From assembly GCA_015501605.1 (NCBI GenBank), contig JADNRZ010000010.1, positions 186,001 to 250,000 on the forward strand: 64,000 nt of DNA. The letters are read 5' to 3'. Every line of letters begins with the position of its first letter. Position 1 is the stretch's first letter. Position numbers and translations under genes: made by a program. This document shows positions 45,303 to 56,450 of the stretch, piece after piece. The DNA comes from Panaeolus papilionaceus (taxonomy: Eukaryota > Basidiomycota > Agaricomycetes > Agaricales). The notes under the pieces were generated by a model. That model ran no database searches. It was not told the origin of the DNA and was given only the letters and a program-made list of their open reading frames with translations.

Positions 45303-45390
45303 ATAACCCAATAATCCCAAAACTGGTGTTTCGATATACCCGAAACACCATGATGTTAGGAATGAGGAATAGATACGGTATGTGCGCAGT
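45303..45390 (-). pseudogene. Relic of a seven-TM gene's last exon
   Basis: The reverse frame PNIMVFRVYRNTSFGIIG matches PNIILMNIMACRVYRNTKFGLSRD of paralog 4. DNA matches include AAACTGGTGTTTCGATATACCCGA and ACACCATGATGTTAGGAATGAGG. It abuts the receptor tail relic, so the two families' pieces were joined by a deletion or unequal exchange. Confidence 0.75.
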
Positions 45391-45827
45391 ACGACCTCGT
45401 CAGCGATTCGAAGGTCTAATTTAACGATTTTTGCTTTCAATTGAAACCACACAATTGGCCGCAATTTTCATATTCTGGCGTCCAGCGCACTCCTAGTTCT
45501 CTTTTTTATTTCCTTGCGCTCCACATTACAAGACTTCGTATGCATGTGGGACTGCGTTTCGATGTCGAATGACTCGAATCGAACAATCAATAGGGGCCGT
45601 GGCTGTGCCATCTACTATGATATCAGGGGCCAGGGCCGCCCTTCCTCGGTACTTTCCTGTTGGTGACAGTGAGTCCCATTTGCTTCCGCCCATCATCATC
45701 AACTCGCCTTCAACATCTTCTGCGCATGATCTAGAAAGGAATTTAGAGCGCCTTGGACGCTAATTCTACTTGATATATTGACCGATTCAAACTCTGAACG
45801 CTGAACGCTGAACACTGAACGGAAAAA
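45391..45827. other. Intergenic upstream of the phosphoesterase gene
   Basis: Contains a third, short copy of the repeat around AATAGGGGCCGTGGCTGTGCC (45588-45608) and a GAACGCTGAACGCTGAACACTGAAC run (45796-45820) immediately before the start codon. No gene. Confidence 0.45.
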
Positions 45828-47727
45828 ATGCAAAAAACGTTGTCTTTGCTCAATCTTTTGAAACCTCCAAAATCCAATCCTGGTGGCTCTGGTTCTGGTT
45901 CTGGCTCATCATCTTCCAACACGAAGAGAGGTTCAACTTCGAAGAAAGAGATAACGACAATCCACAATCCTGCTCACAACTTAAGCTCTCAGGCAGAGGC
46001 ACGGCTATGTTACTTCCAAACTCCCACTTCTCGCGTCTACCTAGAATATCCACCTGATTTGGAGGGGTTACCACGTCCTGAGGCTGCGTCTGAGTCTGGC
46101 GAAACTGATTCTGCTTCTTCCACACCGCCAGCCTTAACACCGCCAGCCTCAACACCTCCAGCCTCACCTCAACCCGAGCCTCACCCAAGAAAACACTACA
46201 CCCGCTTCATCTGCACCAGCGACACGCACGCCCGCACGTTCCCCATCCCGCCCGGGGACGTGCTTCTCCACGCAGGAGACCTCACCAACACGGGGAGTTT
46301 GAAAGATTGGGAGAAGACGCTGGAGTGGTTGTGTGCCGCTGAGTGTGGGGTGAAAATGTGAGTGGCTTTTTAGTTTGGCGTTTTTTCGGTTTTCGGGAGG
46401 TTTTTGGGGGGTGGTTGAGTGATGCAACGCAGACTCACGAATATGATTCTTTATTCCCCGCAGAATTATTGCGGGTAATCATGATGTGACCCTCGACGAG
46501 GAGTGGTATGATATGAATTGGACGAGGTTTCATAAGGGTATTGGGAGGCAGGTTCGTGCTTTTTGCTCCCTTCACCATGGACGCCAATATTAATGCTGAT
46601 AAACCCCCAGGATCGCACCAAAATTCTCTCCCTGCTCACCTCTCCACGCGCCAAAGCCGCGGGCCTCGTGTACCTCCAAGACGAATCATTCAAGTTTAAA
46701 GTTAGACCGGGGGGCAAGGAGTGGGTTGTGTATGGGTCGCCGGTGGGTTGCTCTGTCTCCTTTTGCTCATTCCTTCGCCATCGTTTTTATGAAAATGCTT
46801 ATGAAAACCCAACAGTGGTCCCCTGAATTCTGCGACTGGGCCTTTGGATACCCCCGTGACGAGACAGCTGTGAAAATTGCGAGGCAGATCCCGGAGTGTG
46901 ATATTCTGTGCGTTGTCTATATCTTCTTTCGCCACCCATGCTAACTCAACCCAACACAACACAGATTAACCCACTCCCCGCCCTTCTCCATCCTCGACAA
47001 AACCCACTCTGGTGAGCAAGTTGGGTGTGAAGCACTCCTTGAGAGGATTAAGGAGTTGAGGCCTAGGTTGAGCTTATTTGGACATATACATGAGGGGAGA
47101 GGGGGAGAGGTGTGGGGGTGGAGAGGTAGTGCGAGTGGGGGAGGGAAGGAGGGTGGAGAACTGGAAGAGGACAAGGCAGATGCAGAAGGAGGTGGGGAAG
47201 TGGTGTGGAAACTCACCGAAGACGATTTTGAGGAGATTAAAGAGGGGGAGTCTGAACCTGAAATCGACCGCAATGCTCAGGGCGAGGTACTCCCGGGCAC
47301 ACTGCAATCGGAATCGAATCCAAGTTCAAGTCCAAGTCCTATCCCGAACCCAGGTCCAATTCCTGATCCAGCGCCGATTCCTGATCCAACTCCGATTCCT
47401 GATCCAAATCCTATCCCTGATCCACGTCCCGTCCTTCAGTCGTACTCAACCTCGAACCCAGCCCCCCAACCAAAACTTAAAACCCTAACAGCCCACTCAC
47501 CCACCTCAACTCGAGACTCGGAAGTTCCAGACAACTACACCATCTTCGTCAATGGTGCTAGTTGGCCTGCGGGCCCACGAGCAGCGCGTGCTCGTCAGGC
47601 TTCAAAAAGTCAAAATCAAGGAGGAGGCGTGCCGAGATCTCATTTTGGGGGATTGGGATTCCAGCCTGTTATTATTGATTTACTAGATGTTGACGATAGT
47701 GTTGAGAGTCATGCACCAAGGTTGTAG
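45828..47727 (+). CDS. Calcineurin-like metallophosphoesterase (MPPED-type)
   Basis: The gene encodes a class of metal-dependent phosphoesterase similar to the MPPED (239-like) family, probably a cyclic-nucleotide or phosphodiester hydrolase. In order: a Ser/Gly-rich and Pro/Thr-rich N-terminus, then the five metal-site motifs: SDTHAR (D-x-H), HAGDLTNTG (GDxx), AGNHDVTLDEEW (GNHD), THSPPFSIL and FGHIHEGRG (GHxH). Introns fall at 46358 (GTGAGT...CAG), about 46552-46611, 46740-46814 and 46908-46963. Each junction is in frame. A low-complexity tail has PIPDPxPIPDP repeats (47345-47425) and ends FGGLGFQPVIIDLLDVDDSV. It is the intact source of the two broken copies at 33255 and 42900. Catalysis looks complete; substrate unknown. 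Confidence 0.85.
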
Positions 47728-48335
47728 TCATTGCGTGCAATTATAATGTATAAACGGTAAAATCCAGCCTGTACCTCTCTCTATACATAGTCTTGACATA
47801 TGTATCATAGATCCATGACCTATCTGCATTCTTATTTTATTTTTACACTGACGATTCTGACGAACGACTTGAGAATAATTCTGGTCTTATTCCGGCAACG
47901 CCGAGGCGAGGTCTAGACTTGTTCTGTTTGAAGACATAATCTACTTCAGGCAGGCAGGCACTTCCTTCCAATCGACCACGACCTGATTATTTCAGTTTCA
48001 ATAAGTAATGAATGAGATGTATTTCAGACGAGTGTCTCGACATCCACCGAGCAAACGAGACAACGAGAAGGGGATAGGGGAAACGAGGACACCCCTGAAC
48101 GCAGGGCTGGGTATGTATTTGTCAGCACGCTGACTAAACTCCTCTTTAACGATCAAGCCCCGAAAAAGCGATATAAGCCGGACAGGGGGTTGAACCCACT
48201 CGGCCCGATCACATTCACACAAACTCTCTTGTTAACCATCATCACCACCCACACCTACTGCCCTTTGTTTTTGTTCTTGACTGCCCAGCCGTATAATCTC
48301 ACCTTTTGTGATTACATCTACTTGAGATACATACA
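47728..48335. other. Intergenic, no gene seen
   Basis: This is the 3' flank of the phosphoesterase gene and upstream region of the next gene. No RNA gene or repeat could be supported. Confidence 0.4.
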
Positions 48336-49214
48336 ATGTCCAACGAACGACCCAACTCTGGCTGCTTTGTCGTTGCTCCTCGTCCTGTAAGACTCTCCAG
48401 GAACACAGAATTCAATATCACCTCGTCAGTACCGTCTTCAATTCAATTACTTGTATCTCATCTCATCTCATCTTGGTTACCTCTTGATACCGACTCCTAA
48501 TCTTATCAACGAAACAGATCCCAAAACCTCCCCACTGAAGCCCTAGAAGAATTCCTGTCCATCCTCAAGCCTACATTCCTCACTATGCCCCGATCGTACA
48601 ACTTCTCCGGGGGCTTTGATCGTGTCAGCCCGCTCAAGCATCTTACTGCGAGCGGACGGTTCTCCCCTGTGGGAGGCCCCATCCCATCGGGTGTTATTGC
48701 TAACGGAGGAGGGGCAGGGGGAGCGGAATACCCACCTGCACAAGAAGGGCGCAGGAGCACGGGTGCGAGTCCGTCTCCGTCTCAGCTTTCTGTGGATCGG
48801 AGCACTTGTACGACTCCCATTAGGGGAGGGTGGTTTTCTACTACTATTCTTTGTGAGTATTCTGGTTCTTTGATTTTATTTTGCATTTTTTGTTATTTTT
48901 CCCGTTTTATTTGATCTTTATTTCACACCAACCACCCCCCCTCCTCTCCTTCATTTTCATTTCCACCTACACACCAGCATCTGCTAACCCTCTTTCTTCA
49001 TCTCTCCCCAGCATCCCCTGTATCGCGCATGCAAACCCGCAATCCGTTCGCGCGGAACATCGACACCCGGTCGCCTGTCCAGATTCCCACTAAAATTCCC
49101 TCCTCGCCGCATCCTTCTGTCACAGCAGTGCCAATCGCTGTTCCACCTAGCCCGGCGGCGATTCCTCTCCCTGTCCCGAGTCCGGATGAGATGAGAGTGT
49201 TGGAGGCGCTTTGA
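48336..49214 (+). CDS. Uncharacterised Pro/Ser-rich protein
   Basis: Three exons form a frame from MSNERPNSGCFVVAPRPVRL, RNTEFNITS, to SQNLPTEALEEFLSILKPTF, LTMPRSYNFSGGFDRVSPLK, HLTASGRFSPVGGPIPSGVI, a Gly/Pro-rich section, and a final exon SRMQTRNPFARNIDTRSPVQ ending SPDEMRVLEAL. Introns are canonical (48431-48518, GTCAGT...ACAG; and one from about 48851 to 49012). There is no signal peptide or membrane helix, and I recognise no domain. The LPTEALEEFLSILKP stretch may form an amphipathic helix; the rest looks intrinsically disordered with many SP/TP sites. A regulator or scaffold is possible, but this is speculation. Confidence 0.55.
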
Positions 49215-51589
49215 TGTTGCGCGATCTCCTCATGTTCCACTGTGCATGCTCCACCTTGATCCTTTGCATTCACGATGACTCCCACACATCATATCACATC
49301 ATCACATCCATATATCCACACACACACACCAGCACCCAAACAATTTAACGATAAGAAAGAAAGAAAGAAGAAGGAAGACAATGAAGACAAGACAAGACAA
49401 GAAGACTCTTATTTGCTATTTTACGCTATTATCATATCATGCTATTTTATTCCACTATACTCTGCCTGCCTGCTTTGGTCGCCCTGCTCTTCTGGCCAAA
49501 TTCCCTCACCTCGTCCCTATCCCAATCACCATCCAAATCGCTCATCGCATTCCACCCTGCTCCCTATTCCCTATTCCCTATCCCCGCATCGTCTACTCCT
49601 ATCCAATCCTCTTTGATCGCTTAGGCGAGCCTTACGGGGTACCGTCTATACCCCACTCCCTGTGCCCTCGCCATTCCGTCCCGGTACTCACCCACCCGAT
49701 GACCAATGAAGCGACGGCTGTATATCCAGCACCATACCCTCCCCGTGCCAACCTCCAATCTCCAACATACACTATACCTACAGCGTTAACCCGCTCTGGA
49801 TTATATGGAATCAATTGTTTAATACCCCGTCATTTCGGTGTTGATTTTAATGTTCTTTTTTTTTTCTTTTCTTTTTTTTTTTTGAGTTTTTGATTGGTTG
49901 TTTTTTGCTTGTTTTTATGTACTTCTCTTCGCCGGTTTCTCCTACTGTTTTCATCTTCCTCTTTTTTTTCTCTTCTGCTCGCTCTGCACCCCCATCCCCA
50001 TCCGTATTCCTGCATGCGTCAGCGATGTATTAGCCCATGCCTATCATATCCTACATCGCTTGCTTGCTCCTCCCGTGTCCTCACTCATCCATCATCCACC
50101 ATCCATATCCTCCCCATCTGCCCTGCCCCGTCTGCTATCTTTTCTTTCAGGGACATCACAACCACAACCACGTACGCCATCTCGCACCCTTCCCTCCTCC
50201 GTTTATGTGGGCGTTTTTTTCGCTTGTGTCGGTTAACGGGGTGTAGCAGTGTATGATCTTGGGCGACGTTATTTCAAGTTCTCTTTCTTTTTTTCTTCTC
50301 TCTTTTCTTTTTTGCTCTTCCTTTCTGCCGCATTGTATTTTTCACCGTTCCCTGTTCAACGTTCAACGCTCAAATCCAAACTTCAAATTTCAACTTTCAA
50401 ATTTAAATTTAAACCACAAGTCCAAACTCGTACTCTGTTGTCGTGCTACACATACTCTAATTATATCCACTTTTTATCGGACGGTCCATTTCCCAGTCGT
50501 CTGCTCAGTCCTCCTCCGAGTCAACTAGTGTTGTATTACGCCCCATGGCGTATGCTTCAATGGAAGAGCCCCGTACCATTTTTGTCCTTCCTCGGTCAGG
50601 TGTGCAGACCAGTCAAAGTTTTCAGGGAAAATGTCGTACTCGGTTGAGACTTGGATTTGGAGGATGGGTGTGAGCATGAGGATAGAGAGAAGGGATGAAC
50701 TGATAAGATAACTACCCCGCATTGATGGCTAAGGACGTCATCGTTCCTGAAATGGGTCATCACGCCCACGGAATGTTCCTTCTCCCATCACCACCATCAT
50801 CGGCTTTGACCCCCAACTCAAAACCTCTCGTTCTCCGCGCCTTCAGCCCAAAAAACTTGAATGAGACCCGGTTTATTCATGTTTAAGCCGCTTTAGATCC
50901 CCACTTCTAACTTCGAGAATCGCTTATGAATTTAAAGCGAGCAGAAATGAACCGAACAGTTGTGGTATGGCGCATGACCCGTCCAGCGAAGCAGACTGGG
51001 AGATGAGGTTAAACATAGCTCAGAAAGAATCGAATCATTGAGTTAAGAAGAGGAAGACTTCGATTTATTCGAAACGATGCCCTGACCTTTTTCGTGGTAT
51101 TTCTCGTGTCCCTTTTGTTTTTGTTTTCCCTGTGAGGTGTCGCTTAACGCTATAGAACGCCGCAGAACCCATTATACCTTCGAAATCGCGATGGTGAAGT
51201 AACAACCGCATCGTCACCTGAGCCACCTACATGTGGGTCTAAAAGAAAAGTGGTATGATGCGTATGGGTCTGAGAGTTTTAGAACGACGAAGCAGTGACA
51301 GTTGTAATGTCGGGCCGCTAGCGAGGAGTTGTATGGTTGGATTTATGAATGAGTATGAGATAGGGGAAGACGAAGGGGAGGGGAAGGGGTAATGGATTGG
51401 ATTTAGCTCACCTACTGACCTGATTTTTTTCGGGTGTGCTGTTTTTTAATAGTCCTTCGACGTGGGGCCATATAAAACAAGGTATTAAATAAATCCTGGG
51501 GCCAGCACATCGATTCTTGTTCTCCCTTCACTTCACTTGGCCCTAGATTAGTCACTCTATCAACAAGGAAAAGAACAGTGCACACGACG
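49215..51589. other. Intergenic 2.4 kb with a long polypyrimidine stretch
   Basis: Between about 49350 and 50460 the + strand is heavily pyrimidine-biased with T/C runs (for example 49857-49880 and 50280-50330), interrupted by a short AAGAAAGAAAGAAAG run at 49353-49370. Open frames here have low-complexity Leu/Ser/Pro/Phe products and I reject them. It may be a long 3' UTR or a structured promoter region. From 50700 to 51589 nothing is recognised apart from the leader of the GH92 gene. Confidence 0.4.
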
Positions 51590-54500
51590 ATGAGACCCCC
51601 TGCATTGGCGCTAGTCAAGCTAGCAATAACCGTAAGCTTCCTATCTTCGTCTTACGCAGCGTAAGTCTCCTCCCCCCCTCCCTATTCCTCTCGCTCATCT
51701 AATCTAATCCGTACATAGTTCACCGCCAATACCCTCAAAACCCGCCGCTTCTTCCGCACCAGCACCAGCCTCACCCTCACCTCCCCCACCTGGCCCAAGC
51801 TCTCCAGCATCGGCACCGGGAACACCAGCCACCTCCATCCCCCCTGACCCCGACCCAGCCCGCTTCGTCAACGCCTTCATCGGTACCACGAATGGCGGCC
51901 ATGTCTTCCCAGGTGCTACGATCCCGCATGGGATGATTAAAGTTGGGATGGATACGGATTCGCCTGGGAATGTGGGTGTTTTTTCATTGAGTTTGGGTTT
52001 CATTGTTGTGTTATTGGTGTTTTATGAATTTTGGGTTTTGGGATTTTGAGGACGGGGGTTGGGGAGGAGTGGGTGAATGGGGTGTATGCGCGTTTTTTTG
52101 TCTTTAAGTTGGGTGGAAGCTTAGATTTTGGTGAAATAATGGGGTATATGCGCGTTTATTGGTGACTTTGGAGGTCGTAGAATCGTTCGAACGCTTCGAG
52201 ATTCGAATGCTCGAATACCACCGATTTAACCCGTCTCCCTGTCTTTTCCGCCCACTTTACCTTGCCCATCTTTCTAACCAATCGTACTGAAACTCTGAAA
52301 CTGATCGAAATTCAATCCACAGCACGCCGGATACGACGGTGATCCCCAATTCAACGTCACAGGATTCTCGCAGTTGCATGACAGCGGTACCGGCGGGGTG
52401 CGTTTCTCTCACAAACCCATGAGAATCGAATATGTAGCGCTGAATCACTTACCCTCTAGGCAGTCCCACTCTCCAACTTTAAAATATTCCCCATAGCCTC
52501 CTGCTCATCATTCGAGACGTGCCCCGTCACGATTGCAAACCGACGGGTGCTCCGAAAGGTCTTGAGTAATGGACTGCCGGATGATGCTGCGAGTCCGGGG
52601 TACTTTGCGACGAATTTGGTGAGTGTTCCTTTCAATTCGATGCAGTTCAATTCAAGTCCCTCGAACTCTCCTTCAATGTTTCTCCTGTTCCCTGTTTCAA
52701 AGCCCAATGTCTAACTCTAACGCGCTAATGTAATATTCGGATGTAACACCCAGACATCCAACGTCCACGCCGAACTCACCTCAACGCGCCGTACAGCACT
52801 GCATCGCTACACATTCCCGCCTGGGACCACCAACCCAAGGATCTTGGTCGACATTACGAATGATGGACAGAAGAGCAGTACGAATGCAGAGGGCACCATC
52901 GATCCAGTAAGCGCGAGGGTGAAGGGAGGAGCAGAGTTTGCTGCGAGTTTTGGGCCTGGTGGGTTTTTCTTCCTTCTCCGTTGAAGCTGCACTGTTGTGC
53001 TGTCCGTGTCGAGCCACTAGCTAACACCCCTGATATCATGCAGGTCGCTACAAAGCCTTCACATGCGTCGATTTTAAGGGGCAGGGATACCAACTTGGGA
53101 AGCCAACGGAATACGGGGTGTGGTTGGGGAATTTCCCGGTGAGAGGCACGACGGATTTGTTGCAGGTTTATTATGGATTTGTATCCGAAATGGGCGCCCT
53201 CCTCACCTTCCCGCCTCCGCCTTCCCCAACCACACCCACCACAATTCTCGTCCGCGTAGGCGTCTCATTTATATCCTCTGCCCAAGCATGCGCCAACGCC
53301 GAAGAAGAGATCCCGGATTTCGACTTCGAGAGGGTGCACAAGGCGTCGAGGGGGGAGTGGAATGATCTGTTGGGGAGGGTGAGGGTGGATGATGCGAGTT
53401 TGGGGGATGGGGGAGAGGCGAAGGCGTTGTTTTATAGTTCGGTGAGTGCGATTCGATTTTGGGTAGGGGAGATGTGGAAGCTGATGTGATGTGATGTGAT
53501 GTGAAGCTTTACAGGACTCATATTTCGCCTGCTGATTATACGGGTGAAAATCCGAAATGGAATTCGAGTGAACCGTATTTTGATTCGTTATATTGTAATG
53601 TAAGCCTTCTCTCGTCCGAGTCTTTACTCACTCCCTGACCCTTCCAAAACCAACCCTACAGTGGGATACCTACCGAACCCTCTACCCACTCATGGCCATG
53701 CATGACCCTATCACATTCTCGAGGGTCGTGCGCGGTATGATTGATATTCAGAAACACGAAGGTGCGTCCTCGCGATAACCTCGCTTTCTTATAATCTTGC
53801 CTTAATGAGGCTTTGAAGAAACAATTGAGAGCTCACTTGCGCATAGGCTGGTTACCCGAATGCCGTGGTGCGACGGCGCAGCATTTTATTCAAGGAGGAA
53901 GCAGTGAGTACCATTAACGCCTCTCGGGGTGGTTGCGTACGAGGCTGATGGTGTGATAGACGGAGACCCAATTCTGGGAGAATTCTACGTCAAGTACGTT
54001 CTCTTCCTCACCTTCAACTTGACCTTCATCCCCAACATAAACCCAACCCTGACCTCACCTCTAACCCCTCTGCCACAGATTCGCATCCCACGCCAAAGCC
54101 CTCGGCGTCTCTCCAGAGGACCTCTACACCGCGCTCTTGGCAGATGCGGAACTGCAGCCGCCGAATTGGAATCTGCAGGGCAGACAGGTGAATTTGTGGA
54201 AGCAGCTTGGTGCGTTTCTTCCTTGTTTCCCTTTATTTTATGTCATTTTTCTCTTTGTTTTGACTGGAGAGATTGGAGCTAATGCTACGTAGGCTACATC
54301 CCGCAGGATATGTTCGATGCGGGAGGGGCGAATACGAAGCAGGTTTCGAGGACCGTTGAAGTTCGTTGCTTGTTATCCCCTCAGGACGTTGGTCATTCGA
54401 AGCTTGGTATTGATGTGTTACATAGCACGCCTTTAACGATTTCGCAATTTCACAAGTATCCAAGGCGTTAGGCAAGACAGCCGATAAAGAAAAGGTATTA

Positions 54501-55671
54501 ACCTCTTGTTCGTTCTCTTTTTCGCCCTATCTGATGAATGGACGGTGAAAACTACCAGTACCTCAAACGATCAGGCAACTTTGCCAACGTCTGGAACCCC
54601 AATATTACCGTTCCGGGTGCGCCTAATATTGTAGGCATGATGCAGGTGCGTTTAATCTCTGGCTAATTGCAACGTAAACCAAAATGCTTACGATGATGTT
54701 AACTGACAATAATACGTGACTAGCCTCGATTCGCAGATGGGACCTTCAACTTCACCGACCCGAGGCATTGCAGTATTCATGATCCAACTGGAGCGACCTG
54801 TTTCTTGAACGCTGCCCGTCGAGATGGGTTCTACGAGGGATCGCCTATAATCGTAAGCTTTCCCTCCTCAATCTCTTCTCCCCTCTAACCACGCCCATAA
54901 CACCAACTCTTACCTCCATATACCATAGTACTCCCAATACGCCCCGCACGACACCGCCAAACTCATTCAACTCCAAGGCGGCGTAGACAGCTTCATCCAG
55001 CGGCTCGACTTCATATTCGCGCAAGCGTACTTCGAGTCCACGGACGAACCGTCTCAGCAGATGCCGTTCATGTATCATTATGCGAATAGGCCCGGTTTGA
55101 GTACGCAGAGGTCGAGGCAGGTGATTGCGCAGTTTTTTAATACGTCGAGGAATGGGTTGCCGGGGAATGATGGTGAGTGCTGAGCTACTCTCGTTGTGTG
55201 ATGCGCTGAGCGCTTGTGGGTTGCATTTTTAATTAGACTCGGGTGCCATGGGGTCGTACGCTGCCTTTTATCTCCTCGGAATGTACCCTCTTCCAGCAAC
55301 ACAACAAGTCCTAATTTCGTCGCCCTATTTCCCTAAAATCTCATTCTTCAATCCATTGTTCAACACCACGACTACGATCATCGCGAATGGGTTCAAAGGG
55401 AACCCAGCAGATGGGACGGGAGGAAATGTGTTCGTCAAGGTGGGTGTTTGGTCATAGTTCACCTTATCTCTTCATTCAGAGGTTAATCGCAATGGATATA
55501 CAGAGCGTAACGATTAACGGTAAACCGTGGCACTCGAATTGTTTCATCAACTGGGACGTATTCGTCGCTGGTTCGACGGTTGAGCTTGAGCTCACTGATG
55601 ATATCAATGTGACGTGTGGCAACGATACGTCAGCGCTGCCTCCATCGGTGTCGACGGGTGGGTATGATTGA
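51590..55671 (+). CDS. GH92 alpha-mannosidase, secreted
   Basis: A gene with about 15 exons encodes a secreted, Ca-dependent exo-alpha-mannosidase of family GH92, which trims alpha-linked mannose from N- or O-glycans. MRPPALALVKLAITVSFLSS is a signal peptide; a Pro/Ala/Ser-rich linker (SAPAPASPSPPPPGPSSPAS) follows. Family landmarks: FVNAFIGTTNGGHVFPGATI, SQLHDSGTGG, RYKAFTCVDFKGQG, GVWLGNFPVRGT, RTHISPADYTGENPKWN, LYCNWDTYRTLYPLMAMHDP, WLPECRGATAQHFIQGGSNG-D, and GNDDSGAMGSYAAFYLLGMY with the Asp residues of the catalytic-base motif, then KPWHSNCFINWDVFVAGSTV. The stop is at 55669-55671. The architecture is complete and length (about 900 residues) is a little long because of the linker. It could recycle cell-wall mannoproteins or degrade external glycoproteins. 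Confidence 0.92.
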
Positions 55672-56450
55672 GGAATCGTGTCGAGGAGATGGGGGGCGAG
55701 TAACAGAAACACGAAGAAGTGTAAAAGCATGATGTCCAGTATCCAAGATGTTGAACAAGTAGATTCCGAAACCCTTCGAATTCTATAACGAACGAGTTTC
55801 CTCATTTCAGTTGACTCAGTGTGAAGATGCGGTAAAACATCAAAAGTATATTGCATAGTTCAAGAAGGCATATGTAATCGAAACCATAACTTGTAAGTAT
55901 ATAAGTACGTGAAGCGAGACGAAGCGTAAAACAGCGCCCAACTACTCTATTAGGGTTTATTTAAATTTGTGGATGAATATCAAACGCCGAGTCGCAATTA
56001 ATATGCGAACACGGCGGGGGTTTAACGAGAATATAAGGACGCTATGCAGGTACTATGCTGACTGGGTAGGCAGGCATGGGATAATAGAACAAGTAGAAAG
56101 AAAGGGGGTTGAATACAATATGGTACAATGGTTCCTGTTCCGTTGATTGTGTGAATGATGATGAAGAGGAGGGGGCGAGATAGCGTCACGAGTGGAGTGG
56201 ATGGAGTGATGAAAATCAACAAAAAGCATATATGACAGCAAGAAAAAACCATAGAAGAAAACGAGAAAACGACCAGATGAATGCGAATGGGATAAATGAG
56301 ATGAAAACACAACGACAGCATAGTGGAAAGCGAAATAAAAAATGATATGCAGTTGATGGAAGATGATCAAGACGCCAAGATACCGAAATAAAAGAGAACA
56401 GAGAGAAAAAAAACATAAGAGCGAAGGGATATGACGATGAACAGAAAGGT
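55672..56450. other. Intergenic between convergent genes
   Basis: The 3' flanks of the GH92 gene (+) and the zinc-cluster gene (-). The right half is purine-rich on the + strand, and its frames read as low-complexity Phe/Ser/His-rich products, which I reject. Confidence 0.45.

Noticed and set aside
49381..50647. Several overlapping open frames of 60-170 codons
   Set aside because: They arise from polypyrimidine sequence, give low-complexity Leu/Ser/Pro/Phe products and have no start context or splice logic.
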